This document shows, piece after piece, positions 9,955 to 18,057 of a stretch of DNA of 64,000 bases (position 1 is the stretch's first letter; each line of letters begins with the position of its first letter). This stretch comes from Pseudomonas putida S13.1.2 (GTDB lineage: Bacteria; Pseudomonadota; Gammaproteobacteria; Pseudomonadales; Pseudomonadaceae), in the NCBI RefSeq assembly GCF_000498395.2, contig NZ_CP010979.1, forward strand, positions 3,596,001-3,660,000, given 5' to 3'. The translations under genes were made by a program, and so were the position numbers. Below the pieces are notes generated by a model. That model saw nothing but the letters and a program-made list of their open reading frames with translations, was not told the origin of the DNA and did no database searches.

Positions 9955-10001
9955 GGGGCCGCTGTGCGGCCCTTCGCGGGCTCGCCCGCTCCCACAGGGA
10001 T
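9955..10001. repeat. Single REP element
   Basis: One REP (CCTTCGCGGGCTCGCCCGCT followed by CCCACAGGGA), preceded by the inverted GCCGCTGTGCGGC. It lies just after the mnmC stop. The rest of the gap to 10147 has no other feature that I can support. Confidence 0.75.
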
Positions 10002-10147
10002 AGCACGAGTCGGGCTTGCCCCCGGACATTGCCCAGCGGCCCCATATAACAAATCGTTCTAAAACTCTCAAAAAGCACACCGGTCAGTTCCTTCAGGTGC
10101 CCTAATCCTGGGCACCCCCTCCCCAACGGAAAAACCGGTAAGGACTT

Positions 10148-11935
10148 ATGTGCGGATTAGCAGGAGAGTTGCGTTTCACCCCCATCGACCAGGCCCCTCG
10201 CCCAGCCGACCTGGCTGCGGTAGAGCGCATCACGCATCACCTGGCGCCTCGCGGCCCGGATGCGTGGGGCTTCCATAGCCAGGGCCCTATCGCCCTTGGC
10301 CACCGACGCCTGAAAATCATGGACTTGTCCGACGGCTCGGCGCAGCCGATGGTCGACAACACCTTGGGCCTGTCACTGGCGTTCAACGGTGCCATCTACA
10401 ACTTCCCCGAACTGCGCCAAGAACTGCAGGACCTGGGCTACAGCTTCTGGTCCGACGGCGACACCGAGGTGCTGCTCAAGGGCTATCACGCCTGGGGCGC
10501 AGCCTTGCTGCCCAAGCTCAACGGCATGTTCGCCCTGGCCATCTGGGAGCGCGACAACCAGCGCCTGTTCCTGGCCCGTGACCGCCTGGGCGTCAAGCCC
10601 CTGTACCTGTCGCGCAATGGCGAGCGCCTGCGTTTTGCCTCCACCCTGCCAGCGCTGCTCAAGGGCGGCGACATCGACCCGATGCTCGACCCGGTGGCGC
10701 TCAACCATTACCTGAACTTCCACGCTGTGGTGCCGGCGCCACGGACCCTGCTGGCCAACGTGCAGAAGCTGGAGCCCGGCACCTGGATGCGCATCGACCG
10801 CCATGGCGAAGTAGAACGCCAGACCTGGTGGCAGCTGAAATACGGTGCCAACCCGGATGAACGTGAGCTGGACCTGGAAGGCTGGACCACCCGCGTGCTC
10901 GACGCCACCCGCGACGCCGTGGCCATCCGCCAACGTGCCGCCGTCGACGTCGGCGTGTTGTTGTCCGGTGGCGTCGACTCCAGCCTGCTGGTCGGCCTGC
11001 TGCGCGAAGCGGGCGTGGACGACCTGTCGACGTTCTCCATTGGCTTTGAAGATGCCGGTGGCGAACGTGGCGACGAGTTCCAGTATTCCGACCTGATCGC
11101 CAAACACTACGGCACCCGCCACCACCAGCTGCGCATCGCCGAACACGAGATCATCGACCAGCTGCCGGCAGCATTCCGCGCCATGAGCGAGCCGATGGTC
11201 AGCCACGACTGCATCGCCTTCTACCTGCTGTCGCGCGAAGTGGCCAAGCACTGCAAGGGTGTGCAAAGCGGCCAGGGCGCCGACGAGCTGTTCGCCGGGT
11301 ACCACTGGTACCCGCAGGTGGACGGCGCCGAAGATGCCTTTGCGGCCTACCGCGACGCGTTCTTCGACCGCAGCCACGCCGAGTACCGCGACACCGTGCA
11401 GGCGCCCTGGCTGCTGGAAACCGACGCCGCCGGCGAATTTGTGCGCGAGCACTTCGCCCGCCCCGGTGCCCGCGACGCGGTGGACAAGGCCCTGCGCCTG
11501 GACAGCACGGTGATGCTGGTGGACGACCCGGTCAAGCGGGTAGACAACATGACCATGGCCTGGGGCCTGGAGGCGCGCACGCCGTTCCTCGACTACCGCC
11601 TGGTAGAGCTGTCGGCGCGTATCCCGGCACGCTTCAAGCTGCCCGACGGCGGCAAGCAGGTGCTCAAGCAGGCGGCGCGGCGGGTGATTCCGCATGAGGT
11701 GATCGACCGCAAGAAGGGCTACTTCCCGGTGCCGGGCCTGAAGCACCTGGAAGGCGCCACCCTGGGCTGGGTGCGTGAGCTGCTGACCGACCCCAGCCAG
11801 GACCGTGGGCTGTTCAACCCGGCCATGCTCGACCGCCTGCTGAGCAACCCGCACGGCCAACTCACCCCACTTCGCGGCTCCAAACTGTGGCAGCTGGCGG
11901 CGCTGAACCTGTGGTTGAGCGAACAAGGAATCTGA
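10148..11935 (+). CDS. N-acetylglutaminylglutamine amidotransferase (asparagine-synthetase family)
   Basis: The 595-residue protein begins MCGLAGELRF, so Cys2 is free to act as the N-terminal glutaminase nucleophile. Residues ~1-215 form the class II amidotransferase domain and ~240-590 the asparagine-synthase ATP-pyrophosphatase domain (VLLSGGVDSSLLVGLL P-loop, SGQGADELFAGYHWYP). In pseudomonads this enzyme forms the terminal amide of the osmolyte N-acetylglutaminylglutamine amide (NAGGN). The linked synthetase gene, four bases downstream, and the NAGGN-type peptidase support this over ordinary asparagine synthesis. The sequence alone gives no kinetic assignment. Confidence 0.93.
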   Translation: MCGLAGELRFTPIDQAPRPADLAAVERITHHLAPRGPDAWGFHSQGPIALGHRRLKIMDLSDGSAQPMVDNTLGLSLAFNGAIYNFPELRQELQDLGYSFWSDGDTEVLLKGYHAWGAALLPKLNGMFALAIWERDNQRLFLARDRLGVKPLYLSRNGERLRFASTLPALLKGGDIDPMLDPVALNHYLNFHAVVPAPRTLLANVQKLEPGTWMRIDRHGEVERQTWWQLKYGANPDERELDLEGWTTRVLDATRDAVAIRQRAAVDVGVLLSGGVDSSLLVGLLREAGVDDLSTFSIGFEDAGGERGDEFQYSDLIAKHYGTRHHQLRIAEHEIIDQLPAAFRAMSEPMVSHDCIAFYLLSREVAKHCKGVQSGQGADELFAGYHWYPQVDGAEDAFAAYRDAFFDRSHAEYRDTVQAPWLLETDAAGEFVREHFARPGARDAVDKALRLDSTVMLVDDPVKRVDNMTMAWGLEARTPFLDYRLVELSARIPARFKLPDGGKQVLKQAARRVIPHEVIDRKKGYFPVPGLKHLEGATLGWVRELLTDPSQDRGLFNPAMLDRLLSNPHGQLTPLRGSKLWQLAALNLWLSEQGI

Positions 11936-11938
11936 TCA

Positions 11939-13684
11939 ATGAAACCCCATGAAATCGCTTACGGTCAGCGCCTGCTGCGCGGCCAGCCGCCGTCCTACGA
12001 GCGCCTGCAGGCGCGTCTGGCCGGCGACGGCAGCCAGCCACACGACCAGCCGCGCGCCGTGCACTGCGGTTGGGGCCGGCTGCTGATCGGCCACACTTAC
12101 CCAGACCCGGCGTCCCTGGCCGAGGACTTGCTCGACGAGCGCCCCGGCGAACGGGACATCGCCCTGTACGTGGCTGCGCCACAGCAATTGCTGGCCCAGG
12201 CCCCGCAGCAGCTGTTCCTTGACCCTTCTGACACCTTGCGCCTGTGGTTCACCGACTACCGCCCGGCGCAGCGGGTGTTCCGCGGCTTCCGCGTGCGCCG
12301 TGCGCAGAACCCTGCCGACTGGCAGGCGATCAACACCCTGTACCAGGCGCGCGGCATGCTGCCGGTCGACGCCGAACTGCTTACGCCCCGGCACTTGGGC
12401 GGACCGGTGTACTGGCTGGCCGAGGACGAAGACAGCGGCGCGGTGATCGGCAGCGTCATGGGCCTGAACCACGCCAAGGCGTTCGATGACCCCGAGCATG
12501 GCAGTAGCCTGTGGTGCCTGGCAGTGGACCCGCACTGCACCCGCCCTGGCGTGGGCGAGGTGCTGGTGCGCCACCTGATCGAGCACTTCATGAGCCGTGG
12601 CCTGGCTTACCTAGACCTGTCGGTGCTGCACGACAACCGCCAGGCCAAGCGCCTGTACGAAAAGCTGGGTTTTCGCAACCTGCCCACCTTTGCGGTCAAG
12701 CGCAAGAACGGTATCAACGAGCAGCTGTTTCTCGGGCCCGGGCCGCAAGCAGACCTCAACCCCTACGCCCGCATCATCGTCGATGAGGCCCGGCGCCGCG
12801 GCATCGAGGTGCAGGTGGATGACGCCGCTGGCGGTCTGTTCACCTTAAGCCTGGGCGGGCGACGCATTCGCTGCCGTGAATCGCTCAGCGACCTGACCAG
12901 TGCTGTGACCATGACCCTGTGCCAGGACAAGCGCCTGACCCAGCACGCCCTGGGCAATGCCGGGCTGCAGGTGCCGGCGCAGCAGCTGGCGGGTAATGCC
13001 GACGACAACCTGGCGTTTCTCGACGAGCATGGCGCGGTGGTGGTCAAGCCCGTCGATGGCGAGCAAGGCCAGGGCGTGGCGGTGAACCTGACTTGTATCG
13101 ACGACATCACCCGCGCCGTGGCGCACGCTCGCCAGTTCGACAGCCGCGTGCTGCTGGAAAGCTTCCATGCCGGGCTCGACCTGCGCATCGTGGTGATCGG
13201 CTACGACGTGGTGGCCGCTGCCGTGCGTCACCCGGCGCAGGTGCTGGGCGATGGCAAGCACAGCGTGCGCCAGTTGATCGAAGCCCAGAGCCGTCGGCGC
13301 CAGGCTGCCACCGGCGGCGAAAGCCGCATTCCGCTGGACGACGAAACCGAGCGCACCCTGCGCGCGGCAGGTTTTGGCTATGACGACATATTGCCAGCCG
13401 GGCAGCGCCTGGCCGTGCGGCGCACCGCCAACCTGCACACCGGTGGCACCCTGGAAGACGTGACCGAACGCCTGCACCCGGTGCTGGCCGACGCTGCCGT
13501 GCGCGCTGCGCGGGCGCTGGAGATTCCGGTGGTGGGGCTGGACTTCATGGTGCGTGATGCCGGGCAGCCGGAATACGTGATCATCGAGGCCAACGAACGT
13601 GCCGGCCTGGCCAACCATGAACCGCAGCCAACGGCCGAGCGCTTTATCGACCTGCTGTTTCCGCATAGCCGGCCTTTGGCTTAA
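11939..13684 (+). CDS. ngg: N-acetylglutaminylglutamine synthetase (GNAT + ATP-grasp fusion)
   Basis: The 581-residue protein joins a GNAT acetyltransferase domain (residues ~110-260; LWCLAVDPHCTRPGVGEVLVRHLIEHF acetyl-CoA loop) to an ATP-grasp ligase (residues ~270-580; AVVVKPVDGEQGQGVAVNL and IIEANERAGLANHEP). This fusion is specific to the NAGGN pathway: it acetylates glutamine and ligates a second glutamine. It starts four bases after the amidotransferase stop (TGATCAATG), so the two are translationally coupled. NAGGN accumulates under osmotic stress in Pseudomonas and Sinorhizobium. Confidence 0.93.
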   Translation: MKPHEIAYGQRLLRGQPPSYERLQARLAGDGSQPHDQPRAVHCGWGRLLIGHTYPDPASLAEDLLDERPGERDIALYVAAPQQLLAQAPQQLFLDPSDTLRLWFTDYRPAQRVFRGFRVRRAQNPADWQAINTLYQARGMLPVDAELLTPRHLGGPVYWLAEDEDSGAVIGSVMGLNHAKAFDDPEHGSSLWCLAVDPHCTRPGVGEVLVRHLIEHFMSRGLAYLDLSVLHDNRQAKRLYEKLGFRNLPTFAVKRKNGINEQLFLGPGPQADLNPYARIIVDEARRRGIEVQVDDAAGGLFTLSLGGRRIRCRESLSDLTSAVTMTLCQDKRLTQHALGNAGLQVPAQQLAGNADDNLAFLDEHGAVVVKPVDGEQGQGVAVNLTCIDDITRAVAHARQFDSRVLLESFHAGLDLRIVVIGYDVVAAAVRHPAQVLGDGKHSVRQLIEAQSRRRQAATGGESRIPLDDETERTLRAAGFGYDDILPAGQRLAVRRTANLHTGGTLEDVTERLHPVLADAAVRAARALEIPVVGLDFMVRDAGQPEYVIIEANERAGLANHEPQPTAERFIDLLFPHSRPLA

Positions 13685-13690
13685 ACCAGT

Positions 13691-13790
13691 GCCGGCCTCT
13701 TCGCGGGTGAACCCGCTCCCACAGGGCTATCACCGCCTGGGAGGGCAGCGCCGTTCCTGTGGGAGCGGGTTTACCCGCGAAGAGGCCGGC
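13691..13790. repeat. REP pair inside the NAGGN gene set
   Basis: Two inverted canonical REPs (GCCTCTTCGCGGGTGAACCC and its complement with one change) are separated by about 40 bases. They fill the gap between the synthetase and peptidase genes, ending a few bases before the peptidase ribosome binding site (AGGAGT). Confidence 0.92.
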
Positions 13791-13813
13791 ATAGGAGTAA
13801 AGGAGTCCCGACC

Positions 13814-14998
13814 ATGTCCGACCGACATCCCGAACCCGATCTCGACTACCTCAAACGCGTGCTGCTGGAGATGCTCGCCATCCCCAGCCCCACCGGTTTC
13901 ACCGACACCATCGTGCGCTACGTGGCCGAACGCCTGGATGAACTGGGCATCCCCTTCGAGCTGACCCGCCGCGGCACCATTCGCGCCACCCTCAAGGGCC
14001 GCCAGACATCCCCCGACCGCGCCGTGTCGGCCCACCTGGACACCATCGGCGCCAGCGTGCGCCAACTGCAGGACAACGGCCGCCTGGCCCTGGCGCCGGT
14101 GGGCTGCTGGTCCAGCCGTTTCGCCGAGGGCAGCCGGGTCAGCGTGTTCACCGACACGGGGGTGGTGCGGGGCAGCGTGCTGCCATTGATGGCCAGCGGG
14201 CATGCCTTCAACACGGCCATCGACCAGATGCCGGTCAGCTGGGACCACGTGGAGCTGCGCCTGGACGCCTACTGCGCCACCCGTGCCGACTGCGAGGCGC
14301 TGGGTGTGAGCATTGGTGATTTCGTCGCCTTCGACCCACTGCCCGAGTTCACCGAAAGCGGCCACATCAGCGCCCGCCACCTGGACGACAAGGCCGGCGT
14401 TGCAGCGCTGCTGGCAGCACTGAAGGCCGTGGTGGAAAGTGGCCGCCAGCCACTGATCGACTGCCACCCGCTGTTCACCATCACCGAAGAGACCGGCTCG
14501 GGTGCGGCGGGCGCCCTGCCCTGGGACGTCAGCGAATTCGTTGGTATCGACATTGCCCCGGTGGCACCCGGGCAGGCCTCCAGCGAGCATGCGGTCAGCG
14601 TGGCCATGCAGGACTCATCGGGGCCTTATGACTACCACCTGTCCCGGCATTTGCTGAAACTGGCCGGCGACCACGACCTGCCGGTACGCCGCGACCTGTT
14701 CCGCTATTACTTCAGCGATGCCCATTCGGCGGTAACGGCGGGGCATGACATTCGTACCGCACTGGTGGCATTCGGTTGCGACGCCACCCATGGCTACGAA
14801 CGTACGCACATCGACAGCCTTGCGGCGTTGAGCCGGTTGCTGTCGGCGTACCTGTTGAGCCCGCCCGTATTTGCCAGCGACTCGCAGCCGGCCAATGCCT
14901 CGCTGGAAAGGTTCAGCCACCAGTTGGAGCACGATGCACAGATGGAAAGTGACACGCGGGTGCCGGCGGTGGACAGCCTGGTGGGTAATAAAGGCTGA
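13814..14998 (+). CDS. M42-family peptidase of the NAGGN osmoprotectant system
   Basis: The 394-residue metallopeptidase belongs to the M42 glutamyl aminopeptidase-like group found next to NAGGN synthesis genes. Metal and catalytic motifs are AVSAHLDTIGASV (first His/Asp), HLDDKAGVAALLAAL (bridging Asp), ITEETGSGAAGALP (catalytic Glu pair) and FVGIDIAP. A final His lies in the segment DATHGYERTHIDSLA. A role in NAGGN breakdown or trimming is inferred from synteny, not shown here. ATG 13814 has AGGAG eight bases upstream. The REP pair separates it from the two biosynthetic genes. Confidence 0.88.
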   Translation: MSDRHPEPDLDYLKRVLLEMLAIPSPTGFTDTIVRYVAERLDELGIPFELTRRGTIRATLKGRQTSPDRAVSAHLDTIGASVRQLQDNGRLALAPVGCWSSRFAEGSRVSVFTDTGVVRGSVLPLMASGHAFNTAIDQMPVSWDHVELRLDAYCATRADCEALGVSIGDFVAFDPLPEFTESGHISARHLDDKAGVAALLAALKAVVESGRQPLIDCHPLFTITEETGSGAAGALPWDVSEFVGIDIAPVAPGQASSEHAVSVAMQDSSGPYDYHLSRHLLKLAGDHDLPVRRDLFRYYFSDAHSAVTAGHDIRTALVAFGCDATHGYERTHIDSLAALSRLLSAYLLSPPVFASDSQPANASLERFSHQLEHDAQMESDTRVPAVDSLVGNKG

Positions 14999-15008
14999 TG
15001 GCCCTGGG

Positions 15009-15109
15009 GGCCGCTTTGCAGCCCATCGCGACACAAGGCCGCTCCTACAGGGGCACGCGTATCGTCTGTAGGAGCGGCCTTGTGTCGCGATGGGCCGCAA
15101 AGCGGCGCC
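15009..15109. repeat. REP pair, GGAGCGGCCTTGTGTCGCGA class
   Basis: A large inverted repeat: GCCCATCGCGACACAAGGCC and its complement, each extended by GCTCCTAC/GTAGGAGC, with a short spacer. This is the third REP-like class in the window. Confidence 0.88.
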
Positions 15110-15164
15110 AAAATCCCGATGTTTCGCGTAGCATTGCCCACACTTACTTCAGACACTACCCACC

Positions 15165-15392
15165 ATGCTGATCCCCTACGACCAACTGCAAGCCGAAACC
15201 CTGACCCTGCTGATCGAGGACTTCGTCACCCGCGATGGCACCGACAATGGCGACGATACCCCGCTGGAGACGCGCGTACTGCGGGTGCGCCAGGCATTGG
15301 CCAAGGGCCAGGCGTTCATCCTGTTCGACCCGGAAAGCCAGCAGTGCCAGTTGCTCCCCAAGCATGACGTGCCCCGTGAGCTGCTCGATTAG
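15165..15392 (+). CDS. YheU family protein
   Basis: The 75-residue protein matches the YheU/UPF0270 family in length and layout. It starts MLIPYDQLQAETLTLLIEDF, contains the VTRDGTDNGDDTPLETRVLRVRQAL segment (family form REGTDYG) and ends in a conserved beta-strand segment FDPESQQCQLLPK. No biochemical function is established for the family. The frame stays open upstream, but this ATG matches the family start. It is flanked by REP pairs on both sides and so appears monocistronic. Confidence 0.88.
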   Translation: MLIPYDQLQAETLTLLIEDFVTRDGTDNGDDTPLETRVLRVRQALAKGQAFILFDPESQQCQLLPKHDVPRELLD

Positions 15393-15398
15393 CAGGCC

Positions 15399-15494
15399 AG
15401 GCCTCTTCGCGGGCTTGCCCGCTCCCACAGCAATGGCGCACGGCTTCCCGGCTGCATCCTGCCTGTGGGAGCGGGCAAGCCCGCGAAGAGGTCG
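15399..15494. repeat. REP pair between yheU and csrA
   Basis: Inverted CCTCTTCGCGGGCTTGCCCG elements and their complement with a 30-base spacer, placed between the converging ends of the yheU and csrA-like genes. Confidence 0.9.
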
Positions 15495-15506
15495 GCACAG
15501 TCAACA

Positions 15507-15695
15507 TCAAGCCCTGCGGCCCTTGCCCTGCTCTGCCTCCTTGATGCGCTTGTACACTTCGGCCCGATGCACTGTCACCTCCCTCGGGGCCTCGACCCCG
15601 AAGCGCACCACCCCGTCTCGCGACTGTACCACCATGATTCGAATGTCATCGCCAATCACGATGATCTCCCCCACTTCGCGTCCTATTACCAGCAT
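15507..15695 (-). CDS. csrA: CsrA/Rsm family RNA-binding regulator
   Basis: The 62-residue protein is a CsrA homologue: MLVIGREVGEIIVIGDDIRIMVV for the first beta strands and VRFGVEAPREVTVHRAEVYKRI for the conserved RNA-binding edge (GVEAPREVxVHR) and helix. Such dimers bind GGA motifs at ribosome binding sites and are titrated by RsmX/Y/Z-type small RNAs. The start has a strong GGAGG site. The sequence MLVIGREVG differs from the most conserved MLILTRRVGE form, so this is probably one of the additional Rsm paralogues found in P. putida rather than the principal RsmA. Confidence 0.9.
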   Translation of the reverse strand: MLVIGREVGEIIVIGDDIRIMVVQSRDGVVRFGVEAPREVTVHRAEVYKRIKEAEQGKGRRA

Positions 15696-15815
15696 GTTCC
15701 GCTCCTCCAGCGAAAAGGAAAACCGGAGCGTGCATCGTAGGTATTTACCTACTCAATAGTTCCGCGGCAAATCAGAAGCGCCCTACATACCGTGGTAACT
15801 TCTCCTACAGACCAT

Positions 15816-16625
15816 TCACTTCGAATGGCCCTTGGAACGCATTTTTACTGCCATTTCGGCCATTTCGTCATACAGCCGCTCGGGGGCCTGCCGCTTCAGG
15901 GCCCAAGCCTGGCGCCCAGCTTCGTGGGGCAGGATGAGGAACTCGCCAGCGGCCACCTGCTGAAACATGTACTCGGCAATGTCCGCCGCACTGATCGGCG
16001 AGCCTTCCAGCAGCTTGCCCACCTGGGCCTTCATTGCCGGGTTGGGCCCGCGGAACGAGTCCAGCAGGTTGGTCTGGAAGAACGATGGGCACACCACGTG
16101 CACCGCCACCTCCACTTGGCGCAGCTCCACCAGCAGGCTCTCTGACAAGGCCAGCACACCGGCCTTGGCCACGTTGTAGTTGCTCATGCCCGGCCCCTGC
16201 ATCAGCGCGGCCATCGACGCGATGTTGATGATGCGCCCCTTGCTGCGTTCCAGCAGCGGCAGGAAGGCCTTGCAGCCCTTGACCACGCCCATCAGGTTGA
16301 CCGCCAGCTGCCAGTCCCAGTCCTCCAGCGACAGCTCGGCGAAGAACCCGCCCGAGGCGACACCGGCGTTGTTGACGATCACGTCGATGCCGCCAAGCTG
16401 CTCGGTGCAGGCCTGGGCCAGGGCGGTAAGCTGGCTGTAGTCGCGCACATCGCAGCGCTGCACGAAGCCGTCACCGCCGGCAGCGCGGGCCAGCTCCAGG
16501 GTTTCGCGCAGGGCCGCTTCGTTGACATCGGCCAGCGCCAGGCGCCAGCCCTCGTGCGCCCAGCGCAAGGCGATCTCGCGACCGAGGCCGGACCCGGCGC
16601 CAGTGATCATGATGCGGTTTTGCAT
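15816..16625 (-). CDS. Short-chain dehydrogenase/reductase
   Basis: The 269-residue protein is a classical SDR. It has the Rossmann motif ITGAGSGLGREIAL at residue ~8, NNAGVASGG at ~88, catalytic Ser in INIASMAAL (~140) and YNVAKAG (Tyr and Lys, ~156-160). The cofactor-binding Asp in LALADVNEAAL suggests a preference for NAD(H), though this is only an inference. The C-terminal ~25 residues are basic and helical. It is monocistronic, and nothing nearby indicates the substrate. Confidence 0.88.
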   Translation of the reverse strand: MQNRIMITGAGSGLGREIALRWAHEGWRLALADVNEAALRETLELARAAGGDGFVQRCDVRDYSQLTALAQACTEQLGGIDVIVNNAGVASGGFFAELSLEDWDWQLAVNLMGVVKGCKAFLPLLERSKGRIINIASMAALMQGPGMSNYNVAKAGVLALSESLLVELRQVEVAVHVVCPSFFQTNLLDSFRGPNPAMKAQVGKLLEGSPISAADIAEYMFQQVAAGEFLILPHEAGRQAWALKRQAPERLYDEMAEMAVKMRSKGHSK

Positions 16626-16874
16626 GGTGGCTGGCCTTGTTCATGGTGGTAGTGCACCGAGTCTAATCAAGGCCCAGCGGGCAGGCAGGGTTCATCAGGG
16701 TAGTGAATGGGCGGGCATGACTGTGTGGTCAGTTCCGGTCTCTTCGCGGCACAAGGCTGCAGGGGCCTGTGGAAGCGACACACGAATGGAATCTTTCGCA
16801 AGCGGCAACAGTCCGAACATACAAGAGGCCGGCAGTCCGAGGCCCTTGACCCTCAACCACGCAAGGATTCCGCC

Positions 16875-17027
16875 ATGACCACGATTCTCATCATCATCCT
16901 GATCCTTCTGCTGATTGGTGGCTTACCGGTCTTCCCACACTCGCGCAGTTGGGGCTATGGCCCATCGGGCATCATCGGTGTGGTGCTGGTAATTCTGCTG
17001 GTGCTGTTGCTACTCGGCATGATTTGA
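16875..17027 (+). CDS. DUF3309 small membrane peptide
   Basis: The 50-residue peptide is almost wholly hydrophobic: MTTILIIILILLLIGGLPVF, then HSRSWGYGPSGIIG and a second hydrophobic stretch VVLVILLVLLLLGMI. The glycine-tyrosine-glycine hinge between two membrane segments is the DUF3309 pattern. No function is known. The start is the ATG at 16875 just after a GGATTCC stretch. Its stop codon overlaps the 3' end of the convergent Hpt gene by 18 bases. Confidence 0.82.
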   Translation: MTTILIIILILLLIGGLPVFPHSRSWGYGPSGIIGVVLVILLVLLLLGMI

Positions 17028-17381
17028 ACACAGGGCGTGCGAGGCCAGCTGTCGATCCAGGTGCAGCATCGCCTGAATGAGTGCCTCCACGTCCGTTTTC
17101 AGGTCGACAGGTGCGAGCGTCTTGTCGTTACACTGGCGCTCCAGAAGCTCGCACCGGTAGACCACCTCATCTGCTCGAGCGATTTGCGCGGCCCCTTTGA
17201 TGCGATGGGCCAGCTTCCCCAACGCGTCAACGTCCTGATCCTGCATGCGCAGCTGCTGAAGGTCGTGAAAATTGCTTGTGCGCAATTCTCTCAGTAAAGC
17301 ATGCAAAGCTCTCTCGTCGTTGCCTACCAGGCGATGCACATGCTCAATGTCGAACACTGCGGGGCTGATCTGCGCCGACAT
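17010..17381 (-). CDS. Free-standing Hpt (histidine phosphotransfer) protein
   Basis: The 123-residue protein is a single Hpt domain. The phosphorylatable His59 lies in LAHRIKGAAQIARADEV, the HxxKGxA motif of phosphorelay domains, and the rest is helical as expected. It is the last gene of the leftward fimbrial run, 20 bases after the response regulator gene. Hpt proteins carry phosphate between the receiver of a hybrid kinase and a response regulator. No hybrid kinase gene is present in the window, so the partner sensor must be elsewhere. Confidence 0.88.
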   Translation of the reverse strand: MSAQISPAVFDIEHVHRLVGNDERALHALLRELRTSNFHDLQQLRMQDQDVDALGKLAHRIKGAAQIARADEVVYRCELLERQCNDKTLAPVDLKTDVEALIQAMLHLDRQLASHALCSNHAE

Positions 17382-17401
17382 TTCTGGCAGACATTTCTGG
17401 C

Positions 17402-18028
17402 TCAGATCAGGTGATTGCGGCGGGCGAACTCCGCCAGATCTATGACCGAGTTGAGCCTGAGCTTTTCCAGCAGGCGCGTTTTGTAGGTGCTGATGGTCTT
17501 GTTGCTCAAGAGCATGGCTTCGCCAATGGCTTTGTTCCCATGCCCACGGGCCAAGTACTGCAGCACCGTCAATTCGCGGTCAGTCAGGCCAGCAATGCAC
17601 TGGGCTTCACTGGTGATCAGGTCCTGCCTGCGTACAGAGCTGGTGGCGATTTCGGGGTAATAGGTGAAACCCGATAGCACGGCGGCAACTGCCTTGCCCA
17701 GTTCGCCCAGGTCATCGGTCTTGGCAACATAGCCTGCGGCACCGGCCTGCAGGCAACGCAGCGAGTACGCTTCGGCCAGCTGCGACGTCAATACCACGAC
17801 CTTGCTGGAAAGGCCGCAGGCCTTGATCCGGCTGATCACCTCTAACCCGTCCAGCCCTGGCATCGCGATGTCGAGAATCACCAGGTCCGGCACCAGTTCG
17901 CGTACCTGGCGCACGGCGTCTATGCCGTCCGCCGCCTGGCCCACCACCTGTACACGCTGTTGGCGAAGCAGCATGCAGACCGTGGCACGGATGAAAGGGT
18001 GGTCGTCCACCACCAGTGCTGTGTGCAT
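17402..18028 (-). CDS. NarL/FixJ (BvgA-like) response regulator
   Basis: The 208-residue protein has a receiver domain (acidic pair VVDDH at 8-9, phospho-acceptor Asp53 in VILDIAMPG, Thr/Lys in VVLTSQ and YVAKTDD) and a LuxR-type helix-turn-helix (LTDRELTVLQYLARGHGNKAIGEAM and LSNKTISTYKTRLLEKL). The recognition helix SNKTISTYKTRL is very like that of BvgA and RcsB-type regulators, which are driven by multi-step phosphorelays. It follows the tip adhesin by 29 bases with its own GAGGAGG site. Control of the fimbrial genes upstream is a reasonable inference. Confidence 0.9.
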   Translation of the reverse strand: MHTALVVDDHPFIRATVCMLLRQQRVQVVGQAADGIDAVRQVRELVPDLVILDIAMPGLDGLEVISRIKACGLSSKVVVLTSQLAEAYSLRCLQAGAAGYVAKTDDLGELGKAVAAVLSGFTYYPEIATSSVRRQDLITSEAQCIAGLTDRELTVLQYLARGHGNKAIGEAMLLSNKTISTYKTRLLEKLRLNSVIDLAEFARRNHLI

Positions 18029-18057
18029 GACCCCTCCTCGTTTGCTGTGGTTGCCGA

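Noticed and set aside
13691..15494. Regularly repeated hairpins considered as a CRISPR array
   Set aside because: Elements are inverted pairs in separate intergenic gaps with unequal spacing and no array of uniform spacers; they are REP elements.
16791..16830. Possible AlgU/RpoE-type promoter before the DUF3309 gene (GGAATC and TCCGA)
   Set aside because: Spacing is 18 bases and both boxes deviate from consensus; too weak to list.
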